64,000 nt of DNA, taken from Bathymodiolus brooksi. Lineage: Eukaryota; Mollusca; Bivalvia; Mytilida; Modiolidae. The translations under genes and the position numbers were made by a program. This document shows positions 15,001 to 30,000 of the stretch, one piece after another. The notes beneath the pieces were generated by a model. The model saw only the letters and a list, made by a program, of their open reading frames with translations, was not told where the DNA came from and did no database searches. The stretch covers positions 112,471,534 to 112,535,533 of the forward strand of contig OY804580.1 in NCBI GenBank assembly GCA_963680875.1, given 5' to 3'. Each line of letters begins with the position of its first letter. Position 1 is the first letter of the stretch.

Positions 15001-18000
15001 GACTGACTTTTCCATTGGCAGCATAAATTGTAACCCAAATAATGCCAATAGAGGGTGTAGTATTATTTGAGTTACATTTTCCGCAAACGTAAATATAAAT
15101 TATCGTCTTCCAATCAAAGTATACTACCGTATTTGTAATTTTAGACATATCAGAATCGAAATAAATCATGGAAGCCAGAATGTGCTTTGAGTTTTAACAT
15201 GGATTGGCAGATATTAGTAAATATTATCCCTCGCTTCTGGCTCGGGATAAAATACTAATATCCGCCAATTCATGTTAAAACTCCCAACACATTCTGGCTT
15301 CCATGATTTATTTCTTAATTAATCAAATCCACTATGGTAACCAAAGCATTTTATATCAAAATCAGATGTTAGCATGTCTGTTATCAAAATCAGATGTTAG
15401 CATGTCTGTTATCAAAATCAGATGTTAGCATGTCTGTTATCAAAATCAGATGTTAGCATGTCTGTTATCAAAATCAGATCTTGTTAGCATGTCTGTTATC
15501 AAAATCAGATGTTAGCATGTCTGTTATCAAAATCAGATGTTAGCATGTCTGTTATCAAAATCAGATCTTGTTAGCATGTCTGTTATCAAAATCAGATGTT
15601 AGCATGTCTGTTATCAAAATCAGATGTTAGCATGTCTGTTATCAAAATCAGATCTTGTTAGCATGTCTGTTATCAAAATCAGATGTTAGCATGTCTGTTA
15701 TCAAAATCAGATCTTGTTAGCATGTCTGTTATCAAAATCAGATGTTAGCATGTCTGTTATCAAAATCAGATGTTAGCATGTCTGTTATCAAAATCAGATC
15801 TTGTTAGCATGTCTGTTATCAAAATCAGATGTTAGCATGTCTGTTATCAAAATCAGATCTTGTTAGCATGTCTGTTATCAAAATCAGATCTTGTTAGCAT
15901 GTCTGTTATCAAAATCAGATCTTGTTAGCATGTCTGTTATCAAAATCAGATGTTAGCATGTCTGTTATCAAAATCAGATGTTAGCATGTCTGTTATCAAA
16001 ATCAGATCTTGTTAGCATGTCTGTTATCAAAATCAGATGTTAGCATGTCTGTTATCAAAATCAGATCTTGTTAGCATGTCTGTTATCAAAATCAGATGTT
16101 AGCATGTCTGTTATCAAAATCAGATGTTAGCATGTCTGTTATCAAAATCAGATGTTAGCATGTCTATTATCAAAATTAGATGTTAGCATGTCTGTTTTTG
16201 TGATACATTAACATCTAACAATATTCCTTATGTTGTAAAGTTTGACTCAGACCAGAGTCAGGTTTTACTAAAACCATATTTGAGGAGTAGTCATGAGATG
16301 TGTAAAGTAAACAATTCATATATAAGCCTCCAGAATAAATGTACCTGTAAGACGATGTGTTCTTTCCAAGAGAACAAGTATGAAAATAGTTCTGAGTTCA
16401 CATAAAAATAGTTCTGAGTTCACAAACATGTTACATCTACTTCAGTACTTGTTTACAAAAATAATATAAAATAAAAATTGGAGGGTCAGACTTTTTTTGA
16501 AAATGTGTTAAAATATCTTAAAGTACACACCAATGATCAGATCTCCTGAAGATATTCACAGTGGTGTTTAGTTTTTTAAAATCCGTTAAGCGGTTCAAAA
16601 GTTATGACAATTTGAAGTTCGGAAAATGACCACTTATATTTTATAATGGTGGCCATTTTGAATTTTATCTGTCTTTACCAAGAAATAGAATATCAGAAAT
16701 TATTTGAAAACAATAATGAAATCTAATGAAACTGTACTTGATAAATGTAGTTTAGACATTGTTCTAAAAGAAATTGCATAGTTGTAGTCTTTGTTTCATC
16801 AGCAACATGTGTTTCCAAACACATTTTAAAAATTATTTTTTACCATGCATTTCAATGGGAAAATTGAAAACGGCACCAAATTGGATAAATTTTACCCATA
16901 AAATTGAACGTATAAATAAAAATTTTGAATTTTCTCATCAAACTATGAGATTATTAAAACCTAGCCTACTATCCACTACAGAAGAGTTTTACTTTCAGTC
17001 TAACTGGTCAGCAACATGTGTTTCAGGGAATAAATAGTTTCAAAATAGCGGTGCCATTTCCAAAGTTTCCATTCAATTTTGGTCGCTTCTGTCCAGTTTA
17101 AATATAAAAAAATTATGACATATGAAGAATTTTCTCCAAACATGTGCATTATTTATTTATTTCAACATGTCACCTTTTAAATAATTCACTTTAAATAATA
17201 GTGTTCTAGTGCATTGTCAATGCAGCTGTCTTCAAATGTAAGACAGAATTACAGAATTTGCCATTGTGTAAATAAAATTGAAAAATGTCTGACTCTATTC
17301 AATAATTACTTCATAATAATAATTTGTTATTGAATCTAGTAATATATCTTTGTTGTTGTTGTTGAAAAATTGGCTTCATCAAGATTATAGTCAAACCTGT
17401 ATTAAGAGGTCACCTTCAGGACAAAGAAGAAGTGGTCTATTAAGACAGGTGACCCCTTAATAGAGGTTCAATTCATATGAAATTTTCTATGACAGGACAA
17501 GAAAAAGGTGACCTTTTAATACAGGTGACTGCTTAAAAGAGGTGACCACATGGGCAGGTTTTACTTTACAGGTAATGTAGTCACACATGCTTCACAATGA
17601 CAGAAATCATTGAGAGTTAAACAATGGCTAATCAAACTAAAGTCCTGGTAAACAAAACCAAATATAGTCATGTTAATAACTCATCCCTCTAACCAATCAA
17701 TACAACTAGGATTGAGTTCTCTGAAAACTTCTACAATTCATTAAATGAAGGCCTTCTTCTATTAAACATGATCATTAGTGGTGTAGACACTTCTAATTAT
17801 TGTAGCTGAAACCTCTTATAAATTTTAAATTGACAAGACCAAAATAGCCTCAATTCAATCTGATTAATAAGATTTTTACAGATGTTGTAACTTTATGGTG
17901 CATTACACGATCAGAATTTGCCTTCAAATTCGCTTCAAACTACCGATAATACCTGTGGACCCGTTTCAAGCAAAAATTTGAGTCTAAATATGTCATAAAA

Positions 18001-21000
18001 TATGCTTGAATGATACAGTGGAACCTGTCTAATCCGACACACCAAGGGACCAGGAAAAAGTGTCGGATTATACAGGATGTCGAAATACTCAGGTTTTATT
18101 TTAGTTAACAGAAATACTTTGGGACCATAATTTTTTGTCGGATGTCACAGGATGTCAGAAAACTCAGCTTCCACTGTATATCAAATATTGGAGGAAAGGA
18201 GATGGATAAACGTTTAGATGGTCGAATTTGCATTTGAAACAGGTGCATGTGTACTTGAAGGGAAATTTGATCGTGTAATCATATCTTTAGATTAATAAAA
18301 AAATAAAGAAGGTACCACAAAAAAAATAAGAGAGTGTGAAAAAGATATACCATTTTGGGGATGTTAAATATTCATATTTCGTATACACATGTCCCCCTCT
18401 TATAAGGTCACCCCTTCTGCAATGAAAAAGTTGGACCTTAAGAGGGGAAACCTCTCTGGAGGGGGACATTTTAGTAGTATTTTAATTACTATCTCAATTC
18501 ATCTAATAATCTGGCTTGATATAATAAATGTTGGCTTTATTTACAAACATGATCTTTTAAAAAAAAAAAAGATTTCAAAATAAAGCAAGGGAGACAATGA
18601 TAATTGATTGGTTTATGGTGCTTAATGCCACTTTCAATAATATTTCAGTTAGATCGTGGCGGTCAGTTTTATTGGTGGAGGAAATCGGAGTACCCGGAGA
18701 AAACCACTGACCTGCCGCAAGTCACTGACAAACTTTATCACATAATGTTGTATTGAGTACACCTCGTCTGAGCGGGGTTCAAACTCACAACGTTAGTGGT
18801 GGAAACAAACAAAAAATATGGCATGTTGTGATATGGAGAAAATGAAGTGAAAGGATCATTCTACATTTTTTAATTTAATTTTTCTTAGATCTTGTATCAA
18901 GAAAAAAAATGAGAGAAGATTGACAGATCATTGATTGTTGCTTAGCAACTACAAGTGAGAAGTATTTCAGATTATACTCCTGATGAGACAAGAAATAATA
19001 AATTGTGTTGGGTCGGAAATATTTTGCCTTGCAACAGGCCGACAACGACACTGACAACAAACTGTTGATCAATAATAACAATGACAACGACACTGACAAC
19101 AAACTGTTGATCAATAATAACAATAACAACGACACTGACAACAAACTGTTGATCAATAATAACAACAGAGTGGTATTCTCTATATGTTCACAAACACTCA
19201 TGTATGCCCTGTTCTATAGGAGCATGTTGTATCTTTGAGTCTTTCAGCACAACAAGTGTACATTCCCTTTGGAAGGATTGTAGATTGGTTCCCACATCCC
19301 AGCTATTAATATTGAATACAAAGATGGCTATGGTCCAGTGCCATCTTTCTGTTTGAAATGGAGGTTATACTATATTTAGAAATTACGACAACATAATGAT
19401 GGGGTGTTCCCTTGTTATAGTTGATGTTGTACATTATTACTTGGGAAAAAGTTGGGTGAACTTAGAGGTCATATTTCCATACTTTGGGGTTCCCTTAATT
19501 TAGGGGACAAAATGAAAAAAGAAAATAATTGCCCCGAGAAACAATGGGATGAAATGTATGTAGGTGAGGAGGATACAGAATCAATGATATTCTACTATGT
19601 AGGTGAGGAGGATACAGAATCAATGATATTCTACTATGTAGGTGAGGAGGATACAGAATCAATGATATTCTACTATGTAGGTGAGGAGGATACAGAATCA
19701 ATGATATTCTACTATGTAGGTGAGGAGGATACAGAATCAATGATATTCTACTATGTAGGTGAGGAGGATACAGAATCAATGATATTCTACTATGTAGGTG
19801 AGGAGGATACAGAATCAATGATATTCTACTATGTAGGTGAGGAGGATACAGAATCAATGATATTCTACTATGTAGGTGAGGAGGATACAGAATCAATGAT
19901 ATTCTACTATGTAGGTGAGGAGGATACAGAATCAATGATATTCTACTATGTAGGTGAGGAGGATACAGAATCAATGATATTCTACTATGTAGGTGAGGAG
20001 GATACAGAATCAATGATATTCTACTATGTAGGTGAGGAGGATACAGAATCAATGATATTCTACTATGTAGGTGAGGAGGATACAGAATCAATGATATTCT
20101 ATTATGTAGGTGAGGAGGATACAGAATCAATGATATTCTACTATGTAGGTGAGGAGGATACAGAATCAATGATATTCTACTATGTAGGTGAGGAGGATAC
20201 AGAATCAATGATATTCTACTATGTAGGTGAGGAGGATACAGAATCAATGATATTCTACTATGTAGGTGAGGAGGATACAGAATCAATGATATTCTACTAT
20301 GTAGGTGAGGAGGATACAGAATCAATGATATTCTACTATGTAGGTGAGGAGGATACATAATCAATGATATTCTACTATGTAGGTGAGGAGGATACAGAAT
20401 CAATGATATTCTACTATGTAGGTGAGGAGGATACAGAATCAATGATATTCTATTATGTAGGTGAGGAGGATACAGAATCAATGATATTCTACTATGTAGG
20501 TGAGGAGGATACAGAATCAATGATATTCTACTATGTAGGTGAGGAGGATACAGAATCAATGATATTCTACTATGTAGGTGAGGAGGATACAGAATCAATG
20601 ATATTCTACTATGTAGGTGAGGAGGATACAGAATCAATGATATTCTACTATGTAGGTGAGGAGGATACAGAATCAATGATATTCTACTATGTAGGTGAGG
20701 AGGATACAGAATCAATGATATTCTACTATGTAGGTGAGGAGGATACAGAATCAATGATATTCTACTATGTAGGTGAGGAGGATACAGAATCAATGATATT
20801 CTACTATGTAGGTGAGGAGGATACAGAATCAATGATATTCTACTATGTAGGTGAGGAGGATACAGAATCAATGATATTCTACTATGTAGGTGAGGAGGAT
20901 ACAGAATCAATGATATTCTATTATGTAGGTGAGGAGGATACAGAATCAATGATATTCTACTATGTAGGTGAGGAGGATACAGAATCAATGATATTCTACT

Positions 21001-24000
21001 ATGTAGGTGAGGAGGATACAGAATCAATGATATTCTACTATGTAGGTGAGGAGGATACAGAATCAATGATATTCTACTATGTAGGTGAGGAGGATACAGA
21101 ATCAATGATATTCTACTATGTAGGTGAGGAGGATACATAATCAATGATATTCTACTATGTAGGTGAGGAGGATACATAATCAATGATATTCTACTATGTA
21201 GGTGAGGAGGATACAGAATCAATGATATTCTACTATGTAGGTGAGGAGGATACAGAATCAATGATATTCTATTATGTAGGTGAGGAGGATACAGAATCAA
21301 TGATATTCTACTATGTAGGTGAGGAGGATACAGAATCAATGATATTCTACTATGTAGGTGAGGAGGATACAGAATCAATGATATTCTACTATGTAGGTGA
21401 GGAGGATACAGAATCAATGATATTCTACTATGTAGGTGAGGAGGATACAGAATCAATGATATTCTACTATGTAGGTGAGGAGGATACAGAATCAATGATA
21501 TTCTACTATGTAGGTGAGGAGGATACAGAATCAATGATATTCTACTATGTAGGTGAGGAGGATACAGAATCAATGATATTCTACTATGTAGGTGAGGAGG
21601 ATACAGAATCAATGATATTCTACTATGTAGGTGAGGAGGATACAGAATCAATGATATTCTACTATGTAGGTGAGGAGGATACAGAATCAATGATATTCTA
21701 CTATGTAGATGAGGAGGATACAGAATCAATGATATTCTACTATGTAGGTGAGGAGGATACAGAATCAATGATATTCTACTATGTAGGTGAGGAGGATACA
21801 GAATCAATGATATTCTACTATGTAGGTGAGGAGGATACATAATCAATGATATTCTACTATGTAGGTGAGGAGGATACAGAATCAATGATATTCTACTATG
21901 TAGGTGAGGAGGATACAGAATCAATGATATTCTACTATGTAGGTGAGGAGGATACAGAATCAATGATATTCTACTATGTAGGTGAGGAGGATACAGAATC
22001 AATGATATTCTACTATGTAGGTGAGGAGGATACATAATCAATGATATTCTACTATGTAGGTGAGGAGGATACAGAATCAATGATATTCTACTATGTAGGT
22101 GAGGAGGATACAGAATCAATGATATTCTATTATGTAGGTGAGGAGGATACAGAATCAATGATATTCTACTATGTAGGTGAGGAGGATACAGAATCAATGA
22201 TATTCTACTATGTAGGTGAGGAGGATACAGAATCAATGATATTCTATTATGTAGGTGAGGAGGATACAGAATCAATGATATTCTACTATGTAGGTGAGGA
22301 GGATACAGAATCAATGATATTCTACTATGTAGGTGAGGAGGATACAGAATCAATGATATTCTACTATGTAGGTGAGGAGGATACAGAATCAATGATATTC
22401 TACTATGTAGGTGAGGAGGATACAGAATCAATGATATTCTACTATGTAGGTGAGGAGGATACATAATCAATGATATTCTACTATGTAGGTGAGGAGGATA
22501 CATAATCAATGATATTCTACTATGTAGGTGAGGAGGATACAGAATCAATGATATTCTACTATGTAGGTGAGGAGGATACAGAATCAATGATATTCTACTA
22601 TGTAGGTGAGGAGGATACAGAATCAATGATATTCTACTATGTAGGTGAGGAGGATACAGAATCAATGATATTCTACTATGTAGGTGAGGAGGATACAGAA
22701 TCAATGATATTCTACTATGTAGGTGAGGAGGATACAGAATCAATGATATTCTACTAACTTGTTTTGGTCATTAGCAGCTTCTATATTTTCACACACTTTG
22801 ATTACATCTGCAGCAGCTTCACAACTTTTAGATAGCTTCTGTAACAAGGCTATAGTTGTACTCAACTTAAATAGTCCTAGAGCCCTCTTCCTTAGTCCAT
22901 GAAGCAGACAGGCCTCAACTGCACCTAGAAATATACAACATTGCTATTAAACTAAAAAAATATCAGTATTTTCACATGTAGATGTACAGTAAGACCTGTC
23001 TAAACCAAACCCTTTTGGGACTGAAGAATTTGTTCAGTTTAGACAGGTGTTTGGTTTATACAGGTTCAAATGACATAGACATTTAGTACTAATAGTAGAT
23101 GGAACTGTAAAGTCTGTCTGGTTTAGGCAGGTTTTTGGTTTACTCAGGGTTCAGTAGATGGAACTGTAAAGTCTGTCTGGTTTTGGCAGGTTTTTGGTTT
23201 ACTCAGGGTTCAGTAGATGGAACTGTAAAGTCTGTCTGGTTTAGGCAGGTTTTTGGTTTACTCAGGGTTCAGTAGATGGAACTGTAAAGTCTGTCTGGTT
23301 TAGGCAGGTTTTTGGTTTACTCAGGGTTCAGTAGATGGAACTGTAAAGTCTGTCTGGTTTAGGCAGGTTTTTGGTTTACTCAGGGTTCAGTAGATGGAAC
23401 TGTAAAGTCTGTCTGGTTTAGGCAGGTTTTTGGTTTACTCAGGGTTCAGTAGATAGAACTGTAAAGTCTGTCTGGTTTAGGCAGGTTTATTCAGGGTTCA
23501 GTAGATGGGACTGTAAAGTCTGTCTGGTTTAGGCAGGTTTTCGGTTTATTCAGGGTTCAGTTTAGACAGGCTTCACTGTATTACATTTTTTTGTTACCCT
23601 CAGTTTAAGGCCCATGAAAAAGAATACCTTTAGAAATTACATGTAACTGAAATGCAGATATAAGATTTACAAATATATGTATATATGTAAACTTTGTAAA
23701 TAAAAATAAAAGTTTCGGATAAAAATTTATCCTGCATTCATTCTATTTGAGCAGTCAATTTGTACTGACTAGAAATATATCTTTTCTGGTATCATTTTCA
23801 CATGTTTTACCTGTTGAGCTTTGGGAAAGTAGTTGTGAATCAGTTGACTTCCTGTTGACAGAAAATATCAAAACTGACAATCAAGGGATAACTGTATAGT
23901 TTTATTATTTAAATTTAAAATATCACCACCCATGAATAAATGTGAATTATCTACTTAAACATTGCCTTTTACTAGTTTTTAAGCCTCATACACATAAACT

Positions 24001-27000
24001 TTATATTCTAACACACTACACTAATATTGTCTATGTGGTTTTAACAGAAAACCACACATTTAAAGCTCAGATGTACTTTATACCGTAGTTATATTCTTGT
24101 CAAGACTTATAAAACATTCATACCAAACACCCACGACAATATAAATAACACTGAAAACCAAACATATCCCTTTTATAACATTTATATAGTTGCCTGATAC
24201 TACCACTATATTAAGTAATATTCGTTAAAACCAAATAAAGATACCAATCTGTAGAATACCACGATCATATATAACCATTGAAAATTGAGGAAAGTTGGTT
24301 AAAACGATTAACATGACATTTTTACTGTCTGATAAAACTAGGAGCCCTTCCCTCGAGAGAACTCATATTACTTTCCACAATCAAGTAATTTCTTGTGGGT
24401 AAACTTAAAATAGCATAAATCTCCATTAAAACTTCGGCTAAAAACCCAAAAGAACTGACGTATGGTCCCTAACCACATTTCAAACAGTATACAACTCTAA
24501 ACTAGAGGCTCAGTGAGCTGAGCCTGTGTCACTCACCTTTCATTCTGCTTTGAGTAAACTTAATGCAGAACCTCCCATAGGTGCTTCCTACCAAGTTTTG
24601 GTCATTTGGCTAAGCAGTTACAGAGAAGAAGATATTTAGAAGTCAACCAATCAGAAACAAGAATGGCCTGTGGCGGCCATGTTTATTAACGGATCGGAAC
24701 TAAATGAGCAATCTTTATAGATGACCTTCCAAGGATGTTTCCTACCATGTTTCGATTCATTTGGCAGAGTGGTTTCAGAGAAGAAGATTTTTTTAGAAAT
24801 CAACCAATCAGAAACAAGAAATGCCTTTGGCGGCCATGTTTGTTAACGGATCGGAACTAAATGAGCAATCTTTATAAAGGACCTTCCAAGGATGCTTCCT
24901 ACCAAGTTTTGATCCATTTGGCCAAGCGGTTACAGAGGAGAACATTCTTTAGAAATCAACCAATCAGAAACAAGAATTGTCTGTGGTGGCCATGTTTGAC
25001 AACGGATCGAGACGAAATAAGCAAACTTTAGAGAGGACCTGCCATAGATGCTTCCTACTAAGTTTCGGTTCATTTGGCCAAGTGGTTTCAGAGGAGATTT
25101 TTTTTAAAAGGCCAATCAGAAACAAGAATTTCCTATGGCGGCCATGTTTGTTAATGGATCGGAACTACATGGGCATTTGCTATAGAGGACCTTCCAAGGA
25201 TGATTCCTACCAAGTTTCGGTTCATTTGGCAAAGCGGCTTCAGCGGAGAAGATTTTTTTAGAAATCAACCAATCAGAAACAAGAAATGCCTTTGGCGGCC
25301 ATGTTTGTTAACGGATCGGAACTAAATGAGCAGTCTTTATAGAGGACTTTCCAAGGATGCTTCCTACCAAGTTTCGATTCATTTGGCCATGCGATTTCAG
25401 AGGAGAAGATTTTTTAGAAATCAACCAATCAGAAACAAGAATTGCCTGTCGCGGCCATGCTTGTTAACGGATCGGGACGAAATAAACAATCTTTATAGAG
25501 GACATGATATAGATGCTTCCTACCAAGTCTCGGTTCATTTGGCCTAGCGGCTTCAGAGGAGAAGATGTTTAAAAATCGGTCAATCAGAAAAAAGAATTGC
25601 CTATGGCGGCCATGTTTGTTAATGAATCGGGACAAAATGAGCATTCTTTAGAGAGGACCTTCCATAGATGCTTCCTACCAAGTTTCACTTCATTTGGTTG
25701 AGGGGTTTCAGAGGAGAAGATTAAAATGTGAAAAGTTAACGGACGACAGACGACGGACGCCTAGTGATGGCAAAAGCTCACATTGCCTTTGGCAAGGTGA
25801 ACTAAAAAAAATGTGTATCATTCTGTTACAAGTACTGAAGTACTGAAGTATCAAGCATACAAAGTAACATTACATGAGGCCAAACAATAAAAATAGCTAG
25901 TTCATTAGTTTCTTGGTCCACCATTTGATTGGTATGAATTGGCGAATATTTCTCTCTTCAAAAATACAAAAATTAACTACATTTAATGATCTTTGTAGTT
26001 AAAAACATGCTATAACAATTCTTCAATAAAACTGATATAAAACTACTTTGTTCCTGACACTTAGTATTGAAGTGCCTGTATCAAGCCAGGAAAGTGAATG
26101 GTCATGTACTTGTGTGTTAGGGCTATCAATTTTCTCTTTTTCTATGATTTTTTCTATCACAATTTGGAATTGTTTCAACATGTGGTATTATTGTGCTTTT
26201 TATATTTGTTAGAAATCTAAGATGGCCAACATTGTAGGATAAAAAGTAAAATAAATGTACAGTATAACCTGTCCTAACAGTCATCTTCCTTATCCAGCCA
26301 CTTTCAGATCCCCCCCCCCCCCCCCCCCCCGATGGTTTTCCTTAAGAAATTTAACTGAAATAAGCGGTCACCTCCAGAATGCAGTCAGCAGTCAGCCATT
26401 TTGATCCCAAAATTATATTTTTCCTTAATTTAGCGGTCATGTCATGTGGTCACAATTATCTCCCTTGTGCTAATACACATTTTGCTGGTAAACGCTAAAA
26501 TGTCCCAAAGGTAATTGTGTTAATTAGTAGTTGACTGTTATTGATTTTGGACTTCAACCTAATTATTGACAGTTTGAGGTGTGAAAATTTACAGGTAAGT
26601 GAACAAAACAAAACAAACAACAATATCAGACTTTTTTAAACCAGTTTAATGACATGTAAATATTACTGACTTTTATTGTAAATACGAACAGTTGAACTTT
26701 TAGTGCTGCTTTTACCATTTTACCAATTAAATGTTAAATGGCTCTTAAGAGGAAGGCCTCCACGTGGCAAGAGATGGAAACATTATATTTTTCAATATCC
26801 TTAATAGTTGCTCATGGTAATAGGTATTGAAAATTGTAATGGCTAACTTTCCTCATTATAGAAACTTGAACCTTGAATTAAAGGTCACCTCTTTTAAGCA
26901 GCCACTTTTGAATTTCCTTTAAGTGGCTGCTTAAATCAGGTTTGACTGTACAGTATATGTGGTCACCTCTATTAAGCAGTCACCTGTATTAAGCAGTCAC

Positions 27001-30000
27001 CTCTATTAAGCAGTCACCTGTATTAAAAGATTACCTTTTTCTTGTCCTATCATGGAGCATTTCATATGAATTGAACCTCTTCTAAGAGGTCACCTGTCTT
27101 ATAAGGCCACTTTTTCTTTGTCCCAAATGTGACCTCTTAATACATGTATCTACATGTACAAATTTGTTCTTTTTTTAATTAAAGTAATATATGTTGTCAT
27201 AAGATCCTCTGGATATAAAAATTTATGGTAAGATAACAATAAACAAGGGAATACAAAGAAGTCAGTGATCTCATTAACTGGTTTAACCCCGCCACAGTTG
27301 TATGCCTGTCCTAAGCCAGGATCTTGATTTCCCACGACATCTGTCGTGATCTTTTATGGTGTCCATTGATTTGAGGTGAGACATTGTTGTTTGTTTTGTT
27401 AATATTGGTGGAATTGTTGACCAGCACTGTTTTATTTTCATTAATTAACTACTGGCCATGGAAGGCACAGGATATTCAGACCTTTAATTAACTTCAATCA
27501 TACTTCAATTGTAACTGTCTTTTTTATACTATAGACACTTCAAGAAGACAATGTTAATAACATCACTTGCAACAATCCTTTTTTCAACATCCTCACTGTC
27601 ATGACAGTTCATCAAAGGACACATATGATTTGCCATTAGTATTGGGGGTTTTTTTTCAATAATCCACTCAAATACTTATTTTTTTTGTAATTCGTCTCCT
27701 GCTGAATATAAATCACATCCTATTATTCCAAGGTATTAAACAGAAGAATAATAACATAATTCATGTATGGCATGCCACATCTATTTATCTGTTTTGAATA
27801 AAGAATTTTTTTTTCATCCATTTTTTTAAAAAAATTTCATCAATTGTCGTAAGATTTACGTGAATGTACATTTTTAATAGAGACATGCATGATTGCTCAA
27901 AAAGGAAAATGAGATTTTTTTTTCATCTTTAAAGAAACTGAGCACAAAATTAATCAATTACATTACTCATTAACATAAAATTCCATTTATGTGGTCTGAA
28001 CAAGAATTTGTTTTCCAAAAATCCTTTTTTTTTTAATTTAAGAGAATTAGCTCTGAAACAAGATTAGCAATGAATCTTGTGCATTAGTTACAATAAAAGA
28101 CAGAGGCTCTCGCTGAGGTGGTTTGTATTATGTAGGAATACAAATTAAAAACAAAATCATGAAAATGTTGGATTTTATATAAAAATATAGGTATATAATT
28201 TTTTTAATTTTGGACTGTTTTTTCATTTATATTGATAGAAATTCAAGTGACTGTGATACAGGTGCCCTCTAAGGCAGGTTTATCCGTACATGCATTTGAC
28301 ATGGCACCCACAATTAACTTTGTAAGTGACTTAAGCTATTTAAAGAACATTCCATGGTCAGTCAGTTAAATTTGATTCAGTAATATATCCATATGGATTT
28401 AATTTTGAAAGATAAATTAAACAAGTAAAGTGTTTAAGCACATGCCGATGGACGGAAACAGATGACAACTTCATAGATCACATGACGCTTACGTTCAAAT
28501 GATAAGTTTATAATGAAATTACTATAGAATGTTTGTACTATATAAGACCATAATCCAGTAAGGATTGGTTTAAAACCACATGTCCTATACTCTGTACTAT
28601 TAGTGCATTAAAACTGCCAATTTTATACTTGAGATATTACATTGAGAACAAATTCTACGATCTATCGCTCGACGCAACCAAATCCTATACTCAATTTCCT
28701 CTGAATTTATTGAATCAATAGTAACACACGTTATGAATAGTACCCCCTAGTGGTTAAGATGAAAGCCGCAATTGAAATCGGCAAAGAGCTTCAAGCACCA
28801 CATTGCACAATACATTATAATTATCAGAATGATATAAAATCAATGTTATATATTCCTAACCAATCATATTAATATACATTGTATATATCTTATGGTCAAC
28901 CATGACAGATAATAAATACACACAATAATCACAATTCTATTATCACAGAAATTATATACTACAAAATAGAAGAAACACATCTGTAATGGTTTTTATATAC
29001 TTTGTAGTTCAATTTTTAGATTCTTTTATTCTATTTTTAATTATTATTCAACAGAATATAATCAAATTTTCATTTTATTATCATCATGACGTCAATACAA
29101 TAATAGCAGGTGGTGAATTCAGGATTTTATGTAGGTCCATGGCAACGCTCGGTGGTGAGGACTTTGCCCCTTACATTAATATCATGTGATCAATTTTGTC
29201 AGTTCCACCACCAATAAATGTGACTGTCAAAATATAAGTAAAATATTGTTAAAGTGGTATTAAAAATAACTCATATTTGAATCTAACTACATGTACATTC
29301 AAACTGAACTCTAACATAAAGTTGCCATGTGTTAAAATATAAACAAAGAATGTTAAATTATCTTTTATGAATTAAAGTTTTATAACCAAACGTATCCTGA
29401 AACAGTTAGAGGAATTGGTCAAAACTGATGATTGATTGATTGCTGTTTAACGCCAACTTTAGCAGTATTTCAGTCATATCATGCCGTAAAAAAAAATGAG
29501 TTTTTGTTCAAAATATAAACAAATGTAACTGAGTAGGGAATACAATTTTTAAATAAATGACTCGCAGCAAGTCAAGACGAAAATGTTGGAACACATTTTT
29601 GGCATCCTTGTGCCTCTTGTATAGGAAAGGGTAGGGCTTGAATCCCAAAAATCAATTCAAACATTTATTCTGTGCCAAAGATAACCTCGCTAAAATTTCA
29701 GAAGGATCTTTCAAAATAGAACTTGTTATTGTGAAATAAATGTTAGAGAATACCGAAATGACAATACAAAATTGACAATCCAGAGAAACTGGCAACAACA
29801 CGAAGAAAAACCAAACATAACACAATATGTGTTGGACACCGCTGTGCACAAACAAACACAAATAACGTAAATAAGACATGATCCCTCCCTCAAACAACTG
29901 GAGGTAAAGACAAACCGAACATCGCGAAAACTTACTTTGCGTCTACAGATTGAAACAAAATTTGACACGCCAACACCATAATATAAATAGTACCCATAAA

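Noticed and set aside
9642..16195. Possible CRISPR arrays, because of regular direct repeats
   Set aside because: Units are contiguous with no unique spacers, no cas genes occur, and the context is a eukaryotic intron.
16774..17037. 87-codon plus frame
   Set aside because: AT-driven composition, no recognised similarity, inside SGSM intron 4.
19495..22743. A 1,082-codon minus-strand frame of 13-residue [13 protein letters not shown] repeats, and plus-strand [13 protein letters not shown] frames
   Set aside because: They follow automatically from a 39-bp unit (13 codons) without stops. Variation shows no codon bias, several plus-strand units carry TAA, and the region lies in an SGSM intron.
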